Shown here: positions 42,052 to 53,887 of the stretch, piece after piece
How positions within the stretch are numbered: the stretch's first letter is position 1
How the letters are laid out: each line of letters begins with the position of its first letter
Source of the DNA: Caenorhabditis remanei
Lineage: Eukaryota > Nematoda > Chromadorea > Rhabditida > Rhabditidae
DNA length: 64,000 bases
Reading direction: 5' to 3'
Assembly: GCF_010183535.1 (NCBI RefSeq)
Contig: NC_071332.1
Location: forward strand, 13,020,001-13,084,000
Program-made: the position numbers and the translations under genes
The notes under the pieces: model-generated
What the model saw: the letters and a program-made list of their open reading frames with translations, nothing else
Database searches by the model: none
Told to the model about the DNA's origin: nothing

Positions 42052-43147
42052 ATGTGCTTATCAGGTGACTCTCACCTCGATACAAGATATCTCGCTAGTC
42101 CAGAATTTATTGCTTTTGCTCTACATTGTGTTACTGTAGTTGAGTTTCCAGTCATGACTTATGGTGCTTATTGTATTCTGTTCAAAACACCAGCTCGAAT
42201 GAATTCAGTGAAATGGTTAATGCTAAATCTACATTTCTGGAGCTCACTGTCAGATTTTGTGATAAGTTTTATTGGAATCCCATATATATTGTTGCCTGCT
42301 CCAGCTGGTTATGGATTAGGTCTAATCGATGCTCCAAGTTTGCTCATTTACTGTATGGTCACTTTTATAGCAGGTAATCCGTTTCATACTTTCATTGAGT
42401 ACAGATTTCAGCGAGTCCCATATTTCTCCATTTCAGCACTTGCTGCGTCGGTCCTTGCCATTTATGAAAATCGCTACTTCACTCTATTCGGAAGAAACAC
42501 TTTTTGGAAGAAATGTCGTAAACCATTCTTCGTTTTCATCACTTCTTTGGTTCCTATTATCTTTGTCCCTCCCTACTTTGACATCCCTGAACAAACCAGC
42601 GCCCGTCAAATTATTATCAGTAAAATTCCTTGTCAGCCACCATTTACTTATAAAAATAGAGAAATGTTTGTGATAGCTTTGGACTATACTATTCCAGTGT
42701 ATTCTATAGCGTTTGGAACATTAATATTGGCGGTTTCAATCACAATATTCGGAGTGTTAATTGGAATAAACTTGGTGAAGGTTCGAATCAGTTCAGTCTA
42801 TTCTTCGAGAACGTTTATGATTCAGAGGAAGTTTGCAATTGCTCTGGTTATACAGGTATTTTACCCAAAATTCATTCAATTATGGAATACAATTTCAGTC
42901 TCTGTTCATGTTATCTGTAGTCCTTGCTCCAGTCCTCACTGTTTTATGGATAATTGAGCTATGGTATCATAATCAAGTATTGAATAACTTTGTATTCATA
43001 ACTTTATCTCTTCATGGAATTGGATCAACAATTGTAATGATTCTTGTTCACAGACCATATCGAGAATTCACATTTTCTAAATTTTCACTGTGTTGTAAAG
43101 AAGTTGAAACATATAAAAGTAATGTGACCGTTAGTGTGGTTCTATGA
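42052..43147 (+). CDS. Serpentine chemoreceptor, class H (srh)
   Basis: Exons 42052-42373, 42437-42855 and 42899-43147 encode about 329 aa, the usual srh length. ATG 42052 starts MCLSGDSHLDTRYLASPEF; YLASPEF is the common srh start. Further motifs are GAYCILFKTPARMNSVKW, NLHFWSSLSD, LLPAPAGYGLGLID, LAIYENRY and, near the end, HGIGSTIVMILVHRPYR. The first intron (42374-42436, 63 nt) keeps the frame whether or not it is removed, but removal gives the family spacing before the YENRY motif. It is a chemosensory GPCR, probably functional. Confidence 0.85.
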
Positions 43148-43271
43148 AATAAAAATAAATGACAAGTCTGCAACAGTTCTCACATTTTAGGTATTATGAT
43201 GAAGTGAAACAATCATATAATATAAACTTTCTATTGAAAAAATATTGAATTGCGATTTTAAAATCGAAACT

Positions 43272-44025
43272 TTAAAACGTTGATATTAGTCTAGAACCTC
43301 CCATAGCATTGATCGGAATAATTGAGGGTACTATCGACATAAAAAGTGGGACTTGAAGACTAATCAGAAAAACTCCCGCTTGGACGTAAATAACTTTTAG
43401 AAACTTTTTCTGCGAAGTTAGCTCGTGAAGCATCTAAACAAATTTTACAACGGATTGTCAATTAGTGAAACTTGCTTGAAATACAAGCTTCAAAGCAATC
43501 TCTTGATTGGGTATCGCCAGAAAAGCGAAAATGAAAATCGTAAAGGTTAGTGTGTAATTGAATGCATTGAATGCTTTTCGAAAGTACTTCCATTATAGAT
43601 CTCTTGCAAACATAATGTAGTACCTACATATTCTCAAATATTTTGACTATAGATGCGAAAACTTCTGAAACTCATCACAAAATATCACAGGAAACCTTTA
43701 AGGATGAAGTCAACCTACCACTTATAAATGTTACTACCAGCTAAACTTGTTTACCAGTATCAACTTTAAACTTTTTTAGTTTTTCCAAAAGTAACTTTGC
43801 CAACGCGGGAAATAATATTAATGAAACTATTACAATAGTCAATGACCAGTCCAAAATCATACACCAGTAGTGGAAATTAAACACGACCCATTTCACCGAA
43901 TTCATTGATTTTGGAGTTTGATACAGAATACAATAAATTCCGAGTATGTGAAGAGGAGTCGCAAAAATCGTGATGGCGTGAAGAGACAATGAGAGGAATT
44001 CTGGACTGTCAAGGTACATGAACAC
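43272..44025 (-). pseudogene. srh chemoreceptor pseudogene
   Basis: On the minus strand, 44025 onward encodes MFMYLDSPEFLSLSLHAI, YCILYQTPKSMNSVKW and NFHYWCMILDW, clear srh sequence matching the intact gene at 42052. A TAG interrupts just before LVVTFISG (43740). A second stop replaces the residue after IFEN. The RKAFNAFNYTLTF to IPNQE segment is in another frame, and TM5 is missing before LHELTSQKKFLKVIYVQ at the end. At least one frameshift, two stops and a deletion make it non-functional. One surviving intron boundary has a GC donor (43475/43474). Confidence 0.82.
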
Positions 44026-44420
44026 TTGATATATCGCACTGATTTGGCTAGGTTACGTACTAACTAGGCTTGGTTACGCTCTAATCTAATAAGGACATGA
44101 TGTAACCTAACCTAACTGAGGCACTGAGTCAGATGCTGTTGACGTGAGCTTTTCACTTCTTTTCAGATCATACAACGATTTGTAGTTTTCCTTTCAATTT
44201 TTTTTTGAATTTCTCTGAATATTCGTTTCATCGAATTAGGAAATGCAATGCAATTTTCTCTTTTCAATTTTCCAGTTTCCTGAAAAAATGTAGCATTCTC
44301 TGCGTTCGCAACGTGCTATCTGAATTTCGGATCGGAATAGGAATAAGGTCATGAGGAGTGGTCTCGTACTATTGAGAAGGAGGTTTCTTTGTTCAACGAA
44401 TTTCTGATTTCTCCTGTGAA
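44026..44420. other. Spacer between srh pseudogene and fucosyltransferase
   Basis: This 395-bp divergent spacer contains the words GGTTACG, repeated, and TAACCTAACCTAACT at 44040-44130. No gene is recognised. Confidence 0.45.
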
Positions 44421-45958
44421 ATGAGGTTTCCTCACTCATCATACTATTCAAATCCTAAAAAGACTAACTATTTTAAAAAGGTTTTGAGCTTTCCAGGAAC
44501 ATGGGCGGTTCTTATCGTTTTTACTTATCATTATATAACATGGAAGAAAGTTGATCTTTTGATGTAAGCTTGTAGTCTTTGTTTTCAAACGAAACACTTT
44601 CTCAGAATACCTTATCCACCAGCTAAGGTACAGTTCAACACATCTAGAAAGTACCTCTCCAGTAACCTTGCTTCAATTGCCCAACTTGGAAATCATATTT
44701 TTGAATTTGCTGGTCTCTACGGAATCGCCAAAAAACTCAACAGAATCCCCACGTTTTTCATTGAAAATGGGCATCACAAGAAGATGTTGGATAGGGCAAT
44801 GAATACAATGCCCGGACTTGTTGATAAGTTTCTGATTATTAATGGAAGTGTGAGTCTTAAGCCGATTCCAATGTTCAAATTAATGAAAATATAATGTCTA
44901 GGTTCCTGATTCTATAAGAAACACGTCATTCCATATAGCATGTTGTACCTATGACGATCCGATCAGGCTAGAGACAAAACCAGATGAGTATCTTCATTTG
45001 ACTGGAATATTCTATCAGGTTTGCTGTTTATTGTGTATCGATTTATCTTATTATTTCCGATATTACAGAGTTGGAAGTACTTCCCAGGAATGCGGGAGGA
45101 GTTTCTTAGTTTTCTGAGTAATTCAGCAGAAAATTCCAATTTTGGAAACCTGCCGAGATCTGATGCGAATACGCATGTGTGAGTTTTTATTTAATTTTTG
45201 CCAGGTACTGAACCGACACAAGACTAGAGGCATTTTTGATCGATCAAAAATATGATAACCGATGGACTCTTTTCGATCTTCTTTTTAAGAACCTGCATTC
45301 ACGCGCGGAGAGGTGATTTTTTGGAAGTTGGTTTTTATGGGGCTGATCCAGTTTTCATCCGGAACGCCATGAAATTCATTGACGATAGAGGTGTGTTTTG
45401 AACCGGGCGGAATTGAGTTTCCATTTGATTCATTTTTAGAAAAAGACACAAAACCCAACAAGAAAATAGTCATTTTCGGCGATGACGCGAAGTTTATGAA
45501 AAAAGTTTTCGATGGATCAGTTTATTCGACAGATGGGGCGAAAGAAGTAAGCATACCATATTGAGAAGAAGAGATGCATATAATTTTCAGGCTAATCACT
45601 ACGTTTCGAAAAATACACCGACGGCAGATTTCATATACTCAAAATATCATTGTGATGTAGTTTTGATTAGTGGTGAGTGTTATCAATTATTGAATTTATT
45701 ATGCTCAACGTTGTAGCTCCTCATTCAACATTTGGTTGGTGGATGGGTTACTTCTCAAAAGGACAAAAAGTATATCACATGGATATTCGCTTCACAAATG
45801 ATTGGGTTTACGTAAGCTTACTGTAAACATAATTGAAACAAATTATGAATTGGTTTCAGGAAAAGGGAGAAATAAATATTAAAGACTTTTATCTTCCTCA
45901 TTGGCAAGCATTGAAGTTCCAGAATTCGGATAATTTAACAGTAGTTGAGAGTTTGTAA
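44421..45958 (+). CDS. GT11-type alpha-1,2-fucosyltransferase-like protein
   Basis: Nine exons (44421-44563, 44606-44849, 44902-45018, 45069-45178, 45290-45390, 45440-45546, 45591-45672, 45717-45811, 45860-45958) encode about 365 aa with consistent phases. ATG 44421 gives a basic tail followed by a membrane anchor (TWAVLIVFTYHYI), a type II Golgi topology. LGNHIFEFAGLYGIAKKLNR matches the GT11 motif I (GRLGNQ-type), CIHARRGDF the HxRRGDF donor-binding motif, and APHSTFGWWMGYF the C-terminal SxSTFGWW motif. It should transfer L-fucose from GDP-fucose to galactose-type acceptors on glycans, such as surface or cuticle sugars. Acceptor specificity is unknown. Confidence 0.87.
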
Positions 45959-46424
45959 TAAACCATTTCTGATAGTTTCCTGTTTTAAAAACAATATTCG
46001 ATATTCAATCGTTATATTCAGTCATCTCACATTGTTTTTACCGAGCTCTCTGATCACTTTAGTACAAAAATTGTACAAAATTCTGATGAGTTACTGAGTC
46101 ATCTGTATGTGACTCATGTTCGTCAAAACAATAAAAAACATCGAGCCGGGGAAGACTGACCATTATGAATGTGAAAACATCAACAAACTTTGAAAACATA
46201 AATTGGAAAAGTACCGGTAAACTTATATTCTCACCAAAGCAGCAAAAAAATCTTCTATTGAACTATTTTCCATTCCATCTACTGATTCTTGTTTTTCATT
46301 CTTACTGAACAAAAACAATTGTAGCTACAAATCTCTTCACTATCAGCTCTCATAAATAATGGAATTTCTAGACATTCAATCATTTCCTATTTCTTGACAC
46401 CTTTCTCTGCTCTTACGTTAAGAC
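45959..46424. other. Intergenic spacer
   Basis: This 466-bp AT-rich spacer contains the fucosyltransferase 3' region and the srj promoter. No element is recognised. Confidence 0.5.
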
Positions 46425-47632
46425 ATGATCTATGTCAACTGGTATCATCACAACATGCCTAAGATATTTGGCATCCTCAGCTATATTATCAACCCTCTAT
46501 TTATTTATATGGTCGTGACCAAGTCCAGATCACAAATGGGGAATTATAGATACCTTCTGATCGGATTCGCAGTTTTTGATATGGTCTACTCCACAGCAGA
46601 GCTACTGACTCCAATCGTGAGTTATAAAAATGTCGAGTATCCATCTCACTTCATGGTTTCAGGCGGTTTTAAACAGTGGGTACGGATTTGTCACTTTCAT
46701 CACAGAGGGACCATTTTTCGAAAACTTGGACTATGGATTGCACGCTATCTCATCCCGATGTTGCTTTGTTTCTATGAGCTATGCGGTTTTGATTATTCAT
46801 TTTGTCTATCGTTATCTCATATTGTTTTAGTAAGTCGCGCCTTTCGAAGAAAAACCTTATTTCATTCTTATTTTTCAGTTCTCATCACGTAGACAAAATG
46901 TTGAAACCTCTGGGAATCATTGTGATGTTTCTGTTTCTGATAGCTCACGGAGCATTTTGGACTTGGATTTGTGAAGACTGTCTAGCCCCAAATGAAGAGA
47001 TCAGAGATATAATTAGACCAGCGTTTCTGGAAGTTCATCATGTTGATTCTGATCATATTTCTCTACTTACTGGGCAGTATAGGGTATGTATTTTATCCAA
47101 AATATGCAGTTAGTACATCGAGCTTATTTAAACGGATCAGTTTTCAGAATGCGAGCGACTATGTTGTCTATAAAAGTTGGTTTGGAATAACTGCTTTGAC
47201 ACTCTTTTCCATGTATTGCATGACGGTATATTTCGTGTTGGGCTACAAAATAATGAGAAAAATGAATGAAAGTTGCAAGATGACGAATCGGAGTGTCAAT
47301 CTGAACCGTCAACTTTTCAAAGCACTTGTTGCTCAAACTTGTATTCCGATGTTTGCAAGTTTCCTACCAACTATTATTGCTTGGTATGCTCCAATATTTT
47401 TGATCAACTTGACATGGTAGGAAACATTTCTGAAACTCCAAAGGAAATCTGCTTCAGGTGGAACAACTATGTGTGCAACATTGCTCTATCTGCGTTCCCT
47501 TTGATTGATCCAATCGTTGTCATTTACTTCATTCCCAACTACAAAAATACTCTTCTTGTGTGGTGTAAACTACGGAAACCGAAAGTCGTTACAATCACAA
47601 CCTCTATGGTTTCTGCGCCCGTCACTTATTAA
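46425..47632 (+). CDS. Serpentine chemoreceptor, class J (srj)
   Basis: Exons 46425-46616, 46663-46829, 46879-47083, 47148-47416 and 47458-47632 encode about 335 aa. Motifs: HNMPKIFGILSYIINPLFIY, GNYRYLLIGFAVFD, FVTFITEGPFFE, SYAVLIIHFVYRYL, KSWFGITALTL, LFKALVAQTCIPMF and FPLIDPIVVIYFIP, all characteristic of srj/str-group receptors. The reading frame is intact. The region around exon 3's end (HVDSDHISLLTGQYR) is less conserved, so that junction is the least certain. It is a likely chemosensory GPCR. A decayed paralogue lies downstream on the other strand. Confidence 0.83.
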
Positions 47633-47957
47633 ATTTAGTTTCCAGATTCGTTTTTTGAATATCGTGAACATTTTCTCTCTTTTGTGGTACTTGCTTGTTA
47701 GAAAAATGAAAACTGGAAATTATATAATTTTAGTCAATCTTCTCGCTGATCATCATTCTAAAAAATTTTCCAAAACCCAATTTGAAAACTTCGATTTGAT
47801 ACTCTCAACAATGTATAAATGTTTTGATGATGTAGAGTCTTAAAGAACTTGTCTAGTTCTTAGAAATAGAAAAAAAACAAGTGAAAACGAACGTTTCACA
47901 CAAGACAGATATTAGATTGAAAAAAAGTAATTGATAATGAGGAAAGGTTAAGCAAGA
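47633..47957. other. Spacer between convergent srj gene and pseudogene
   Basis: This 325-bp AT-rich spacer shows no gene. Confidence 0.45.
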
Positions 47958-49056
47958 TTAGTTTTGATGTCCTAATTTATGTGTTGCTGCAACTGGATCA
48001 ACAAATGCAAAAGATCCGAGAGCAATCATTTCAACGTAGTTGATAGGTCTGAAGAATTTGGAGATATGTTATCGTTCAAAAGTATACTCACTAACCGTCC
48101 CAAATCCATGTTGAAAATGGGGATTATAAAGCTGATGACACATGAAAAGAAACTCACAAATATTGGACTGACAGTTTGCACAATCAGAGCTCTCAACAGT
48201 TCCATTTGAAGTTTCGAAGTTTTTGCTAATGCTTTCTGACATTTTCTCTAGTTTTCTCATGATCTGGAATTCAAAATTTTTACAAAAAGTGTCTGAAATG
48301 GTGTTACCATACATATGAGCCAACTTTAGAAACACGCAAATAGAAATGGCTGATATTGTAGTCCATAAAGTTGTAGTAGACCAAGATCGTATAACAGTGA
48401 AGTTTGCACCCTCGTTGTATAAACATGCTATCATGTTTCTGTCCATTGAATCAATCCCATAAAATTTACCAAAATCTTCTCTCTCTTGATTGGCGCTTCC
48501 CAGAAAGTAGCATGACTGAACGTAGAAATTGCATTTACCATGTGTGATACTGGATGACCTACTGCATGCCAGACAGATGTGTAAGCCAGGAATATACCAA
48601 AGGAAATCAGAATGTAGATATGGAATTTTTCTTTTGTGAAGGTGCTGTCATGAATCGCTAAGTATCTATAGATGAAATGACTCAAAAGGACTGCATAGCT
48701 ATATGCTACCAATACACATCTGAGGGAAAGTAGAAACAGATGCCAGTCGGTGGATTCAACGAAAAGACCATCGCTGATGAAGAGAAAGAAGCAGTAACGA
48801 TAACTGTGAATATCCTAAGAGAGATAGAGAGATAAAGTGTTTTGTAGACGTAGATTAAACTCACTATTGGGATACCGCATTTACGATGGAATACACCAGA
48901 TTGAACATTGCAAAGCACAACAAAACATACCGATAATTCCCAAATTTCGTTGATTTCTCTGTGAATATCAAATAAACAAAAATGGGATTCACGATGCAAA
49001 GCCAAAATGCCGAACACTTTAGGAATATGTTTGTAGACCAGAGCTGAGTCGGTCAT
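47958..49056 (-). pseudogene. srj chemoreceptor pseudogene
   Basis: The minus strand encodes srj sequence in shifting frames. MTDSALVYKHIPKVFGILA is followed after a one-base shift by IVNPIFVYLIFTEKSTKFGN. YAVLLSHFIYRYLAI is then in frame for a long stretch. In a GAGAGAG run two extra bases shift the frame before FYGIDSMDRNMIACLY. A third shift precedes LQMELLRALIVQTVSPIF. The remnant ends with INYVEMIALGSFAFVDPVA and a premature TAA in place of the last helix tail. Splice sites mostly survive, so decay is recent. It is a relative of the intact srj gene at 46425, in convergent orientation. Confidence 0.8.
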
Positions 49057-49793
49057 CTTTGTTTTAGGTTTAGCTCTGGATTCTTCTGATTGTTTCTATA
49101 CTGATAGACAGTATTGCTGCGCTGGGTGGAGTTTGTATGTCTTTTTAATTTCTTGTATTTGGTTTACGTATAAATTAGTCACAAAAAAAAATACTACAAT
49201 ACTAAAAGTACAATAATTGTCTTCAGAACAATTGAATCATTCTTGTTTTCGTTCAGTGTTCCGGAAATTAATTCTCATATTGTGCTTCTGATAACTATCC
49301 CACGCACAAAACACAATACATCACAGTGACGAAAAAACAAGGTGATCTATGCGTTTACCAGCTAAGGGAAAATGAAAGCATTTTTATGTTTCAGAAATTT
49401 CCGTTATTTTTTGTGAAGATGTTTGCTTCAATATTTAGAACAAATTTTCCAAACTGTAGCTCTCACTAGTTTTTTTTACATCGAAACTGCACGCACTAAT
49501 TTCTTCAAAATGTGTAGACTTAATTTAATTAAGCCGATTGAGTTAATCAAAATCTGTGTTCGTGAAAAGTGCCAAATCGGTTCTTTTACATCCACATGTA
49601 AGTTCTGGAAAATGTGTTGCCATGAATATGTATATTCTCGGAACAACTGTATGTACCAGTTATTTATTTCCCCTCTACAACACAATACGCTACCGGATTT
49701 ATCATACAAATTGGAATTCCATTTAGAGTCACCAGTATTTTCACGCAGACTTCGTTTCCGAGTTGATAATAGTTTAGTTTTCTTTTCTAAGCT
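49057..49793. other. Gene-free region
   Basis: This 737-bp AT-rich region has short frames only, and no family resemblance. Confidence 0.5.
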
Positions 49794-51211
49794 AATACTT
49801 TGGCACTGTTCTAGAACGCCGGAACGAAAAAAAAATCCCGGAACGAAAAGAAAAAATCCAGGAACGAAAAAAAATCCCGGAACGAAAAGAAAAAATCCAG
49901 GAACGAAAAAAAATCCCGGAACGAAAAAAAAATCCCGGAACGAAAAAAAAATTCCGGAACGAAAAAAAAATCCCGGGACCAAAAAAAAATCCCGGAACCA
50001 AAATTTTAATTCTATTTTTTGAATTTTTGCGGAGATATAATGTTTCAGAGCACCGAAAAGAGACTAAAAAGTCCAACTGCTTGTCAGTACGGGCCCAAAA
50101 GAGATACCAGTTCTGAGGAAGTGGTGCAAAGTCTTACCAGCAAGTAATCAGCTGGTTGCCCGTTAAGTCAGAATCTTATGTCCACTTTTAGCAAAATTGT
50201 TACAATCAGGTTCAAGTTCAGATCCAGTTGGCAAAGAACTTGAAAACTCTGGCTAAAAAGTCAACAAGTCTTTCTTTTTCTAGTCAATTCTTTAATAATT
50301 TTTTAACAGGTCTATTTAAAGTCTCATGTCTTCATCAATCATCTCAATCACCAGAAGACAGCCCAACGACAATTCACGATTCACATCTTTGTCTCGAGGA
50401 TTCAAGGATTCGTCAAACAACGGAAGAAAGCCAGGAAGAAAAGGTCATCTACTTCCCATATCATCTTCAGTAAGGTTATGGATCAGTTAGTCAACGAGAG
50501 GAAGACAGGAACATCAGTCCCTCAGCTCGACCTCATGGATAGCTAAGGATTAACCGTATTCATCAACAAGAAGTCAACGATTCCAGGGTTCAGGAGCCAA
50601 GATGTCAACGTCAAGCCCACCTAATAGGAGGAAGCGGACAAGTACTTTCAGCTAAAACTCCAAAGAATTTCAACAACTTCACTGTTTCACAACTCATTTT
50701 CTGGATATCAAACTCCTGAAAATTACAATCATCTGACCTACCACACTGGAATGGACCTTCCGTGAAGGAGCTCTTCTGGAACGGTTATGGGAAAGTGAAG
50801 GTTTATCGATCTCTTTTTGTGTGCCTCTTTGAGATCACTATACACAGATAACAGTCAGTGAAACATCCTTATGGTTGAGGGGCAGGTTTCCACCAAACCT
50901 CCATAAAACTTTCTCGTCACAACTAAAGCCTTTGCACCACTTCCTCAGAACTGGTATCTCTTTTGGGCCCGTACTGACAAGCAGTTGGACTTTTTAGTCT
51001 CTTTTCGGTGCTCTGAAACATTATATCTCCGCAAAAATTCAAAAAATAGAATTAAAATTTTGGTTCCGGGATTTTTTTTTTGGTTCCGGGATTTTTTTTT
51101 TTGGTCCCGGGATTTTTTTTTGGTTCCGGGATTTTTTTTCGTTCCGGGATTTTTTCTTTTCGTTCCGGGATTTTTTTTCGTTCCGGCGTTCTAGAACAGT
51201 GCCAATACTTT
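49794..51211. mobile_element. Long-TIR DNA transposon with 8-bp target duplication
   Basis: The element 49802-51203 begins GGCACTGTTCTAGAACGCC and ends with its reverse complement. AATACTTT flanks it on both sides (49794-49801 and 51204-51211), an 8-bp target duplication. The inverted repeats are long: about 330 bp left (49802-50131) and 274 bp right (50930-51203). They differ in the number of CCCGGAACGAAAAA-type repeats just inside the tips. About 800 bp of interior has no long open frame, so the copy is non-autonomous. An 8-bp duplication is compatible with hAT, P or Merlin-type elements. Interior sequence and inner TIR recur, inverted, at about 58740-60342. Confidence 0.85.
49826..49995 (+). 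repeat. CCCGGAACGAAAA tandem array in left TIR
   Basis: About ten 14-18 bp units of the form ATCCCGGAACGAAAAA, some with ATCCAGGAACG, lie just inside the left tip. The right TIR carries fewer inverted units (51064-51187). Confidence 0.8.
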
Positions 51212-51846
51212 TATAGCTCAAAAACTCACGCAGTTCATGCTTTTCGAAAATAGAGACAGCCAAATCTGTATGAACCCAAAAAGAATTACGGGAGTTACAT
51301 AAAACAAGAATCGTATTTTTTATCATCAATTGCGTCTTTTTCTCATATATTTTCATTTGTCACTGGTCATCTACTGTCGACGTGTTATTTGGAGATATTG
51401 AAATTCATACTTTGTTCAGAACACAATTTCTGCAATGAGGACACTTACGTACTCACAACGAAGTTGCTATCTCAATCAAGAATCAGTTCTGGTCAATCCG
51501 TCTATCTCTCCAGTCTTGTTTTTTTTGCATTTGTTTGAGGTTATTGTCAGTTGAAAAAGAGCTTGACGTCAAAGCCTTCAGTCGGTTCAATATGTTTTCA
51601 TAATTATAAGAACACCATTAGACTTCTAACCAAATCCCTTGCTGAAGCCTGAAAATCAGCCTGAAAATCAGTTAATTTGAAAATATCCAACAAGAGCTCA
51701 AAAAATCATCTTCATTTCAAGGTGGTCAATCAAGAAACATAACAAGATAAATTCATGAAAAAGTGAAAATCTATTTCTAAAGCCAATCGTCTGGCATGCC
51801 CGTCGTGTCAACTCGTTATGTATGTCTGTAAAGTGTTTGTCTTGAT
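51212..51846. other. Gene-free region
   Basis: This 635-bp AT-rich spacer lies between the transposon and a ShK gene. No features are recognised. Confidence 0.5.
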
Positions 51847-52696
51847 TTAGCAGATTCTGCAGGTGGTAGCACAGTAAGCTCTTCGCTGGGCAGATGTGTA
51901 GAATGTGTTGGTACAGAATCCATTTCCTGCCCAAGCACGGCAAGAGGTGCTGGAATCAGCAATGAATGAAGTGCATGTACCGGTTCCAGTTCCAGTGGAG
52001 GCTGCAGTGGTAGAAGAGCATCTGGCACAAGTCTTTTGACAATAGGTGTTGACAAAGTCTTGCAATCCAACGGTGTTACAGATGGACATATCATTGGCAC
52101 AGTCAAGGACTCCATCCACACATCCTCCTTCGTTACAGAATCCACACGCGGATGGACAATCAGCAGCAATGATGACTCTCCAGTTAACGTCACGACATTG
52201 AGAAGCAGTGATAGTATTGCAGTTGAGACGCGGGACTGTAAATTGAAATGTCTGACACTGCTCAGTCTCTGTCACTTTTTTCAAAAACTCACATTGAACA
52301 TTTCTACAGTTATAAGCACTGGTTTGACAACAATATCCACAGGATTTTGGGCAAGAATCAATGGCAGCCTTCTTCATATCAGCACTGAACGCTCCTCCAG
52401 AAGTGGCAGTGGCAGTGTAACAATTGAATGGACGTTCGATGTCAAGTCCAGGACCTGGGTACTCGCCAGCCGTCACTGGAGCATAGAGAGCATCACAGGA
52501 AGCATCGGAAATGACGTTGTTGCAGATGGTAGCACTTGGAGCATATCCGAACTGAAAACAATCGATTAAAGAAAAAACAAAATCGTTGTAAGTCACTCAC
52601 AGTGATTGTACCGTCCCCAACGTAGTTGGTGCAGTTGAAATCGACTTTAATTTCAGCGGAGACTCCGGAGACAAGGAGGATGAGAAGAGCAATCAT
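51847..52696 (-). CDS. Secreted ShK-type Cys-rich repeat protein
   Basis: Minus-strand exons 52696-52601, 52551-52293 and 52235-51847 encode about 247 aa. A signal peptide (MIALLILLVSGVSA) is followed by several six-Cys ShK-like modules, marked by the endings CPKSCGYC, CPSACGFC, CQKTCARC and CATTCRIC. A short Thr/Gly linker (STTAASTGTGTGT) precedes the last. ShK modules are widespread in nematode secreted proteins and occur in enzymes and surface proteins, so no toxin function is implied. Role unknown; structural or immune functions are possible. Confidence 0.85.
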
Positions 52697-53887
52697 TTTG
52701 GGCGGGCAGCCAGTAAAGTGAAGAATCAGTACCATAACTTTCTTTTTATACTGAGGTTACTGTACTCTGCACCATACATGTATGAAGTATTCTCTCAATA
52801 TTCTTTCAATTTTGGAATTTGCACAGTTGCTTCTCTAAACGTTTTCAAAAAATGAAAGAGTAAACAAAAAGGCTCATAACCACTGATACAGTATCCGTAT
52901 GGTTAGTTTGAACAGAGACGAAATTGTGTACCAAACGGTGTTTCATGCTTTTTCCGATGAGAGAATATAGAGTTTGTCATTGGACTTCTGTGCATTTCAG
53001 TATATGGGGTCTATTGTGGAAATAGCTGTTTGATTCGTGGTGTCAGATTTGTAATCGAGATCATCCAAAAAGGAAACGGATTGTGTGTGGTATTGAGACC
53101 GTACAGAACGCAATTTTATTTCCTGTTCTCATACTTTTGATTACTAATTCTCTGATACCGACTATTTCATTCCCTGTTTCTTTAGAAATGTTGTCTGATT
53201 ATCGAGAAACATTGGTATATTCAGAGAAATGAATGGATTATAGAAGAACCTTTGTAGATAAGAAAAACCAAAGCTGTTTCACGAAATTTGTGGAGTATGT
53301 TTACTCGAAGTTCGATTTTCGATATATTGTCTGTCTTGAGATGTCATCTCAAACTTTCGCTTAAATTTACACAGTTTATGTGCATGATTTAAGTAAAAAC
53401 TCCCTACAAGATGCACATACGCCCACGAGCTTTGAACTGAAAGAACAAATTACAGTAATACAAATCATGCCTGAACAAATAGCGGAGGCGCAAAGATCAC
53501 ACACTTTGTACACTTGGATTTTGAAAAAGTATATCATGAAATCGTCGTTATGAGAATACATACAAGTCACAGTTGTGAAACACTTATTGGTTTCGAATGT
53601 AATCGTAGTTTCTGATTTTAAAATGATTCCAAGTTCTGCTTTCAACAACATCATACAATATACCGCCCACCGGAAGTTCTCTATAGATCTATCACGTTTT
53701 CAAACTAACAAATCGAAAAAAGTAAGACCAAATGATTAAAATGTTGTACAATGAAGTTATAAGCTGATAACTAACTCCCTGAAACAAAGAAACCAACTCC
53801 CATTAAGTACATAATCTCTAATCAGTGTGCCTTCTATATAAACACACCCTCAAGGAAGCAAATAAATAATTTTCAAACAGCTCAAAA
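52697..53887. other. Gene-free divergent upstream region
   Basis: About 1.2 kb lies between two divergent ShK genes. A 92-codon minus frame (53376-53654) has clustered cysteines but no signal peptide or motif and is not called. A CTATATAAAC sequence about 55 bp before the second ShK gene is a plausible TATA element. Confidence 0.5.

Noticed and set aside
44100..44125. TAACCTAACCTAACT resembling telomeric repeat
   Set aside because: Nematode telomeres are TTAGGC; this is a two-unit chance or local repeat of another sequence.
49476..50022. Long frames of PGTKKNPGTKRK or VPGFFF repeats
   Set aside because: They are translations of the transposon's CCCGGAACGAAAA array in its TIR and are not genes.
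53376..53654. 92-codon minus-strand frame with several cysteines
   Set aside because: The cysteines do not form an ShK or other pattern, there is no signal peptide, and no splice-linked exon was seen.
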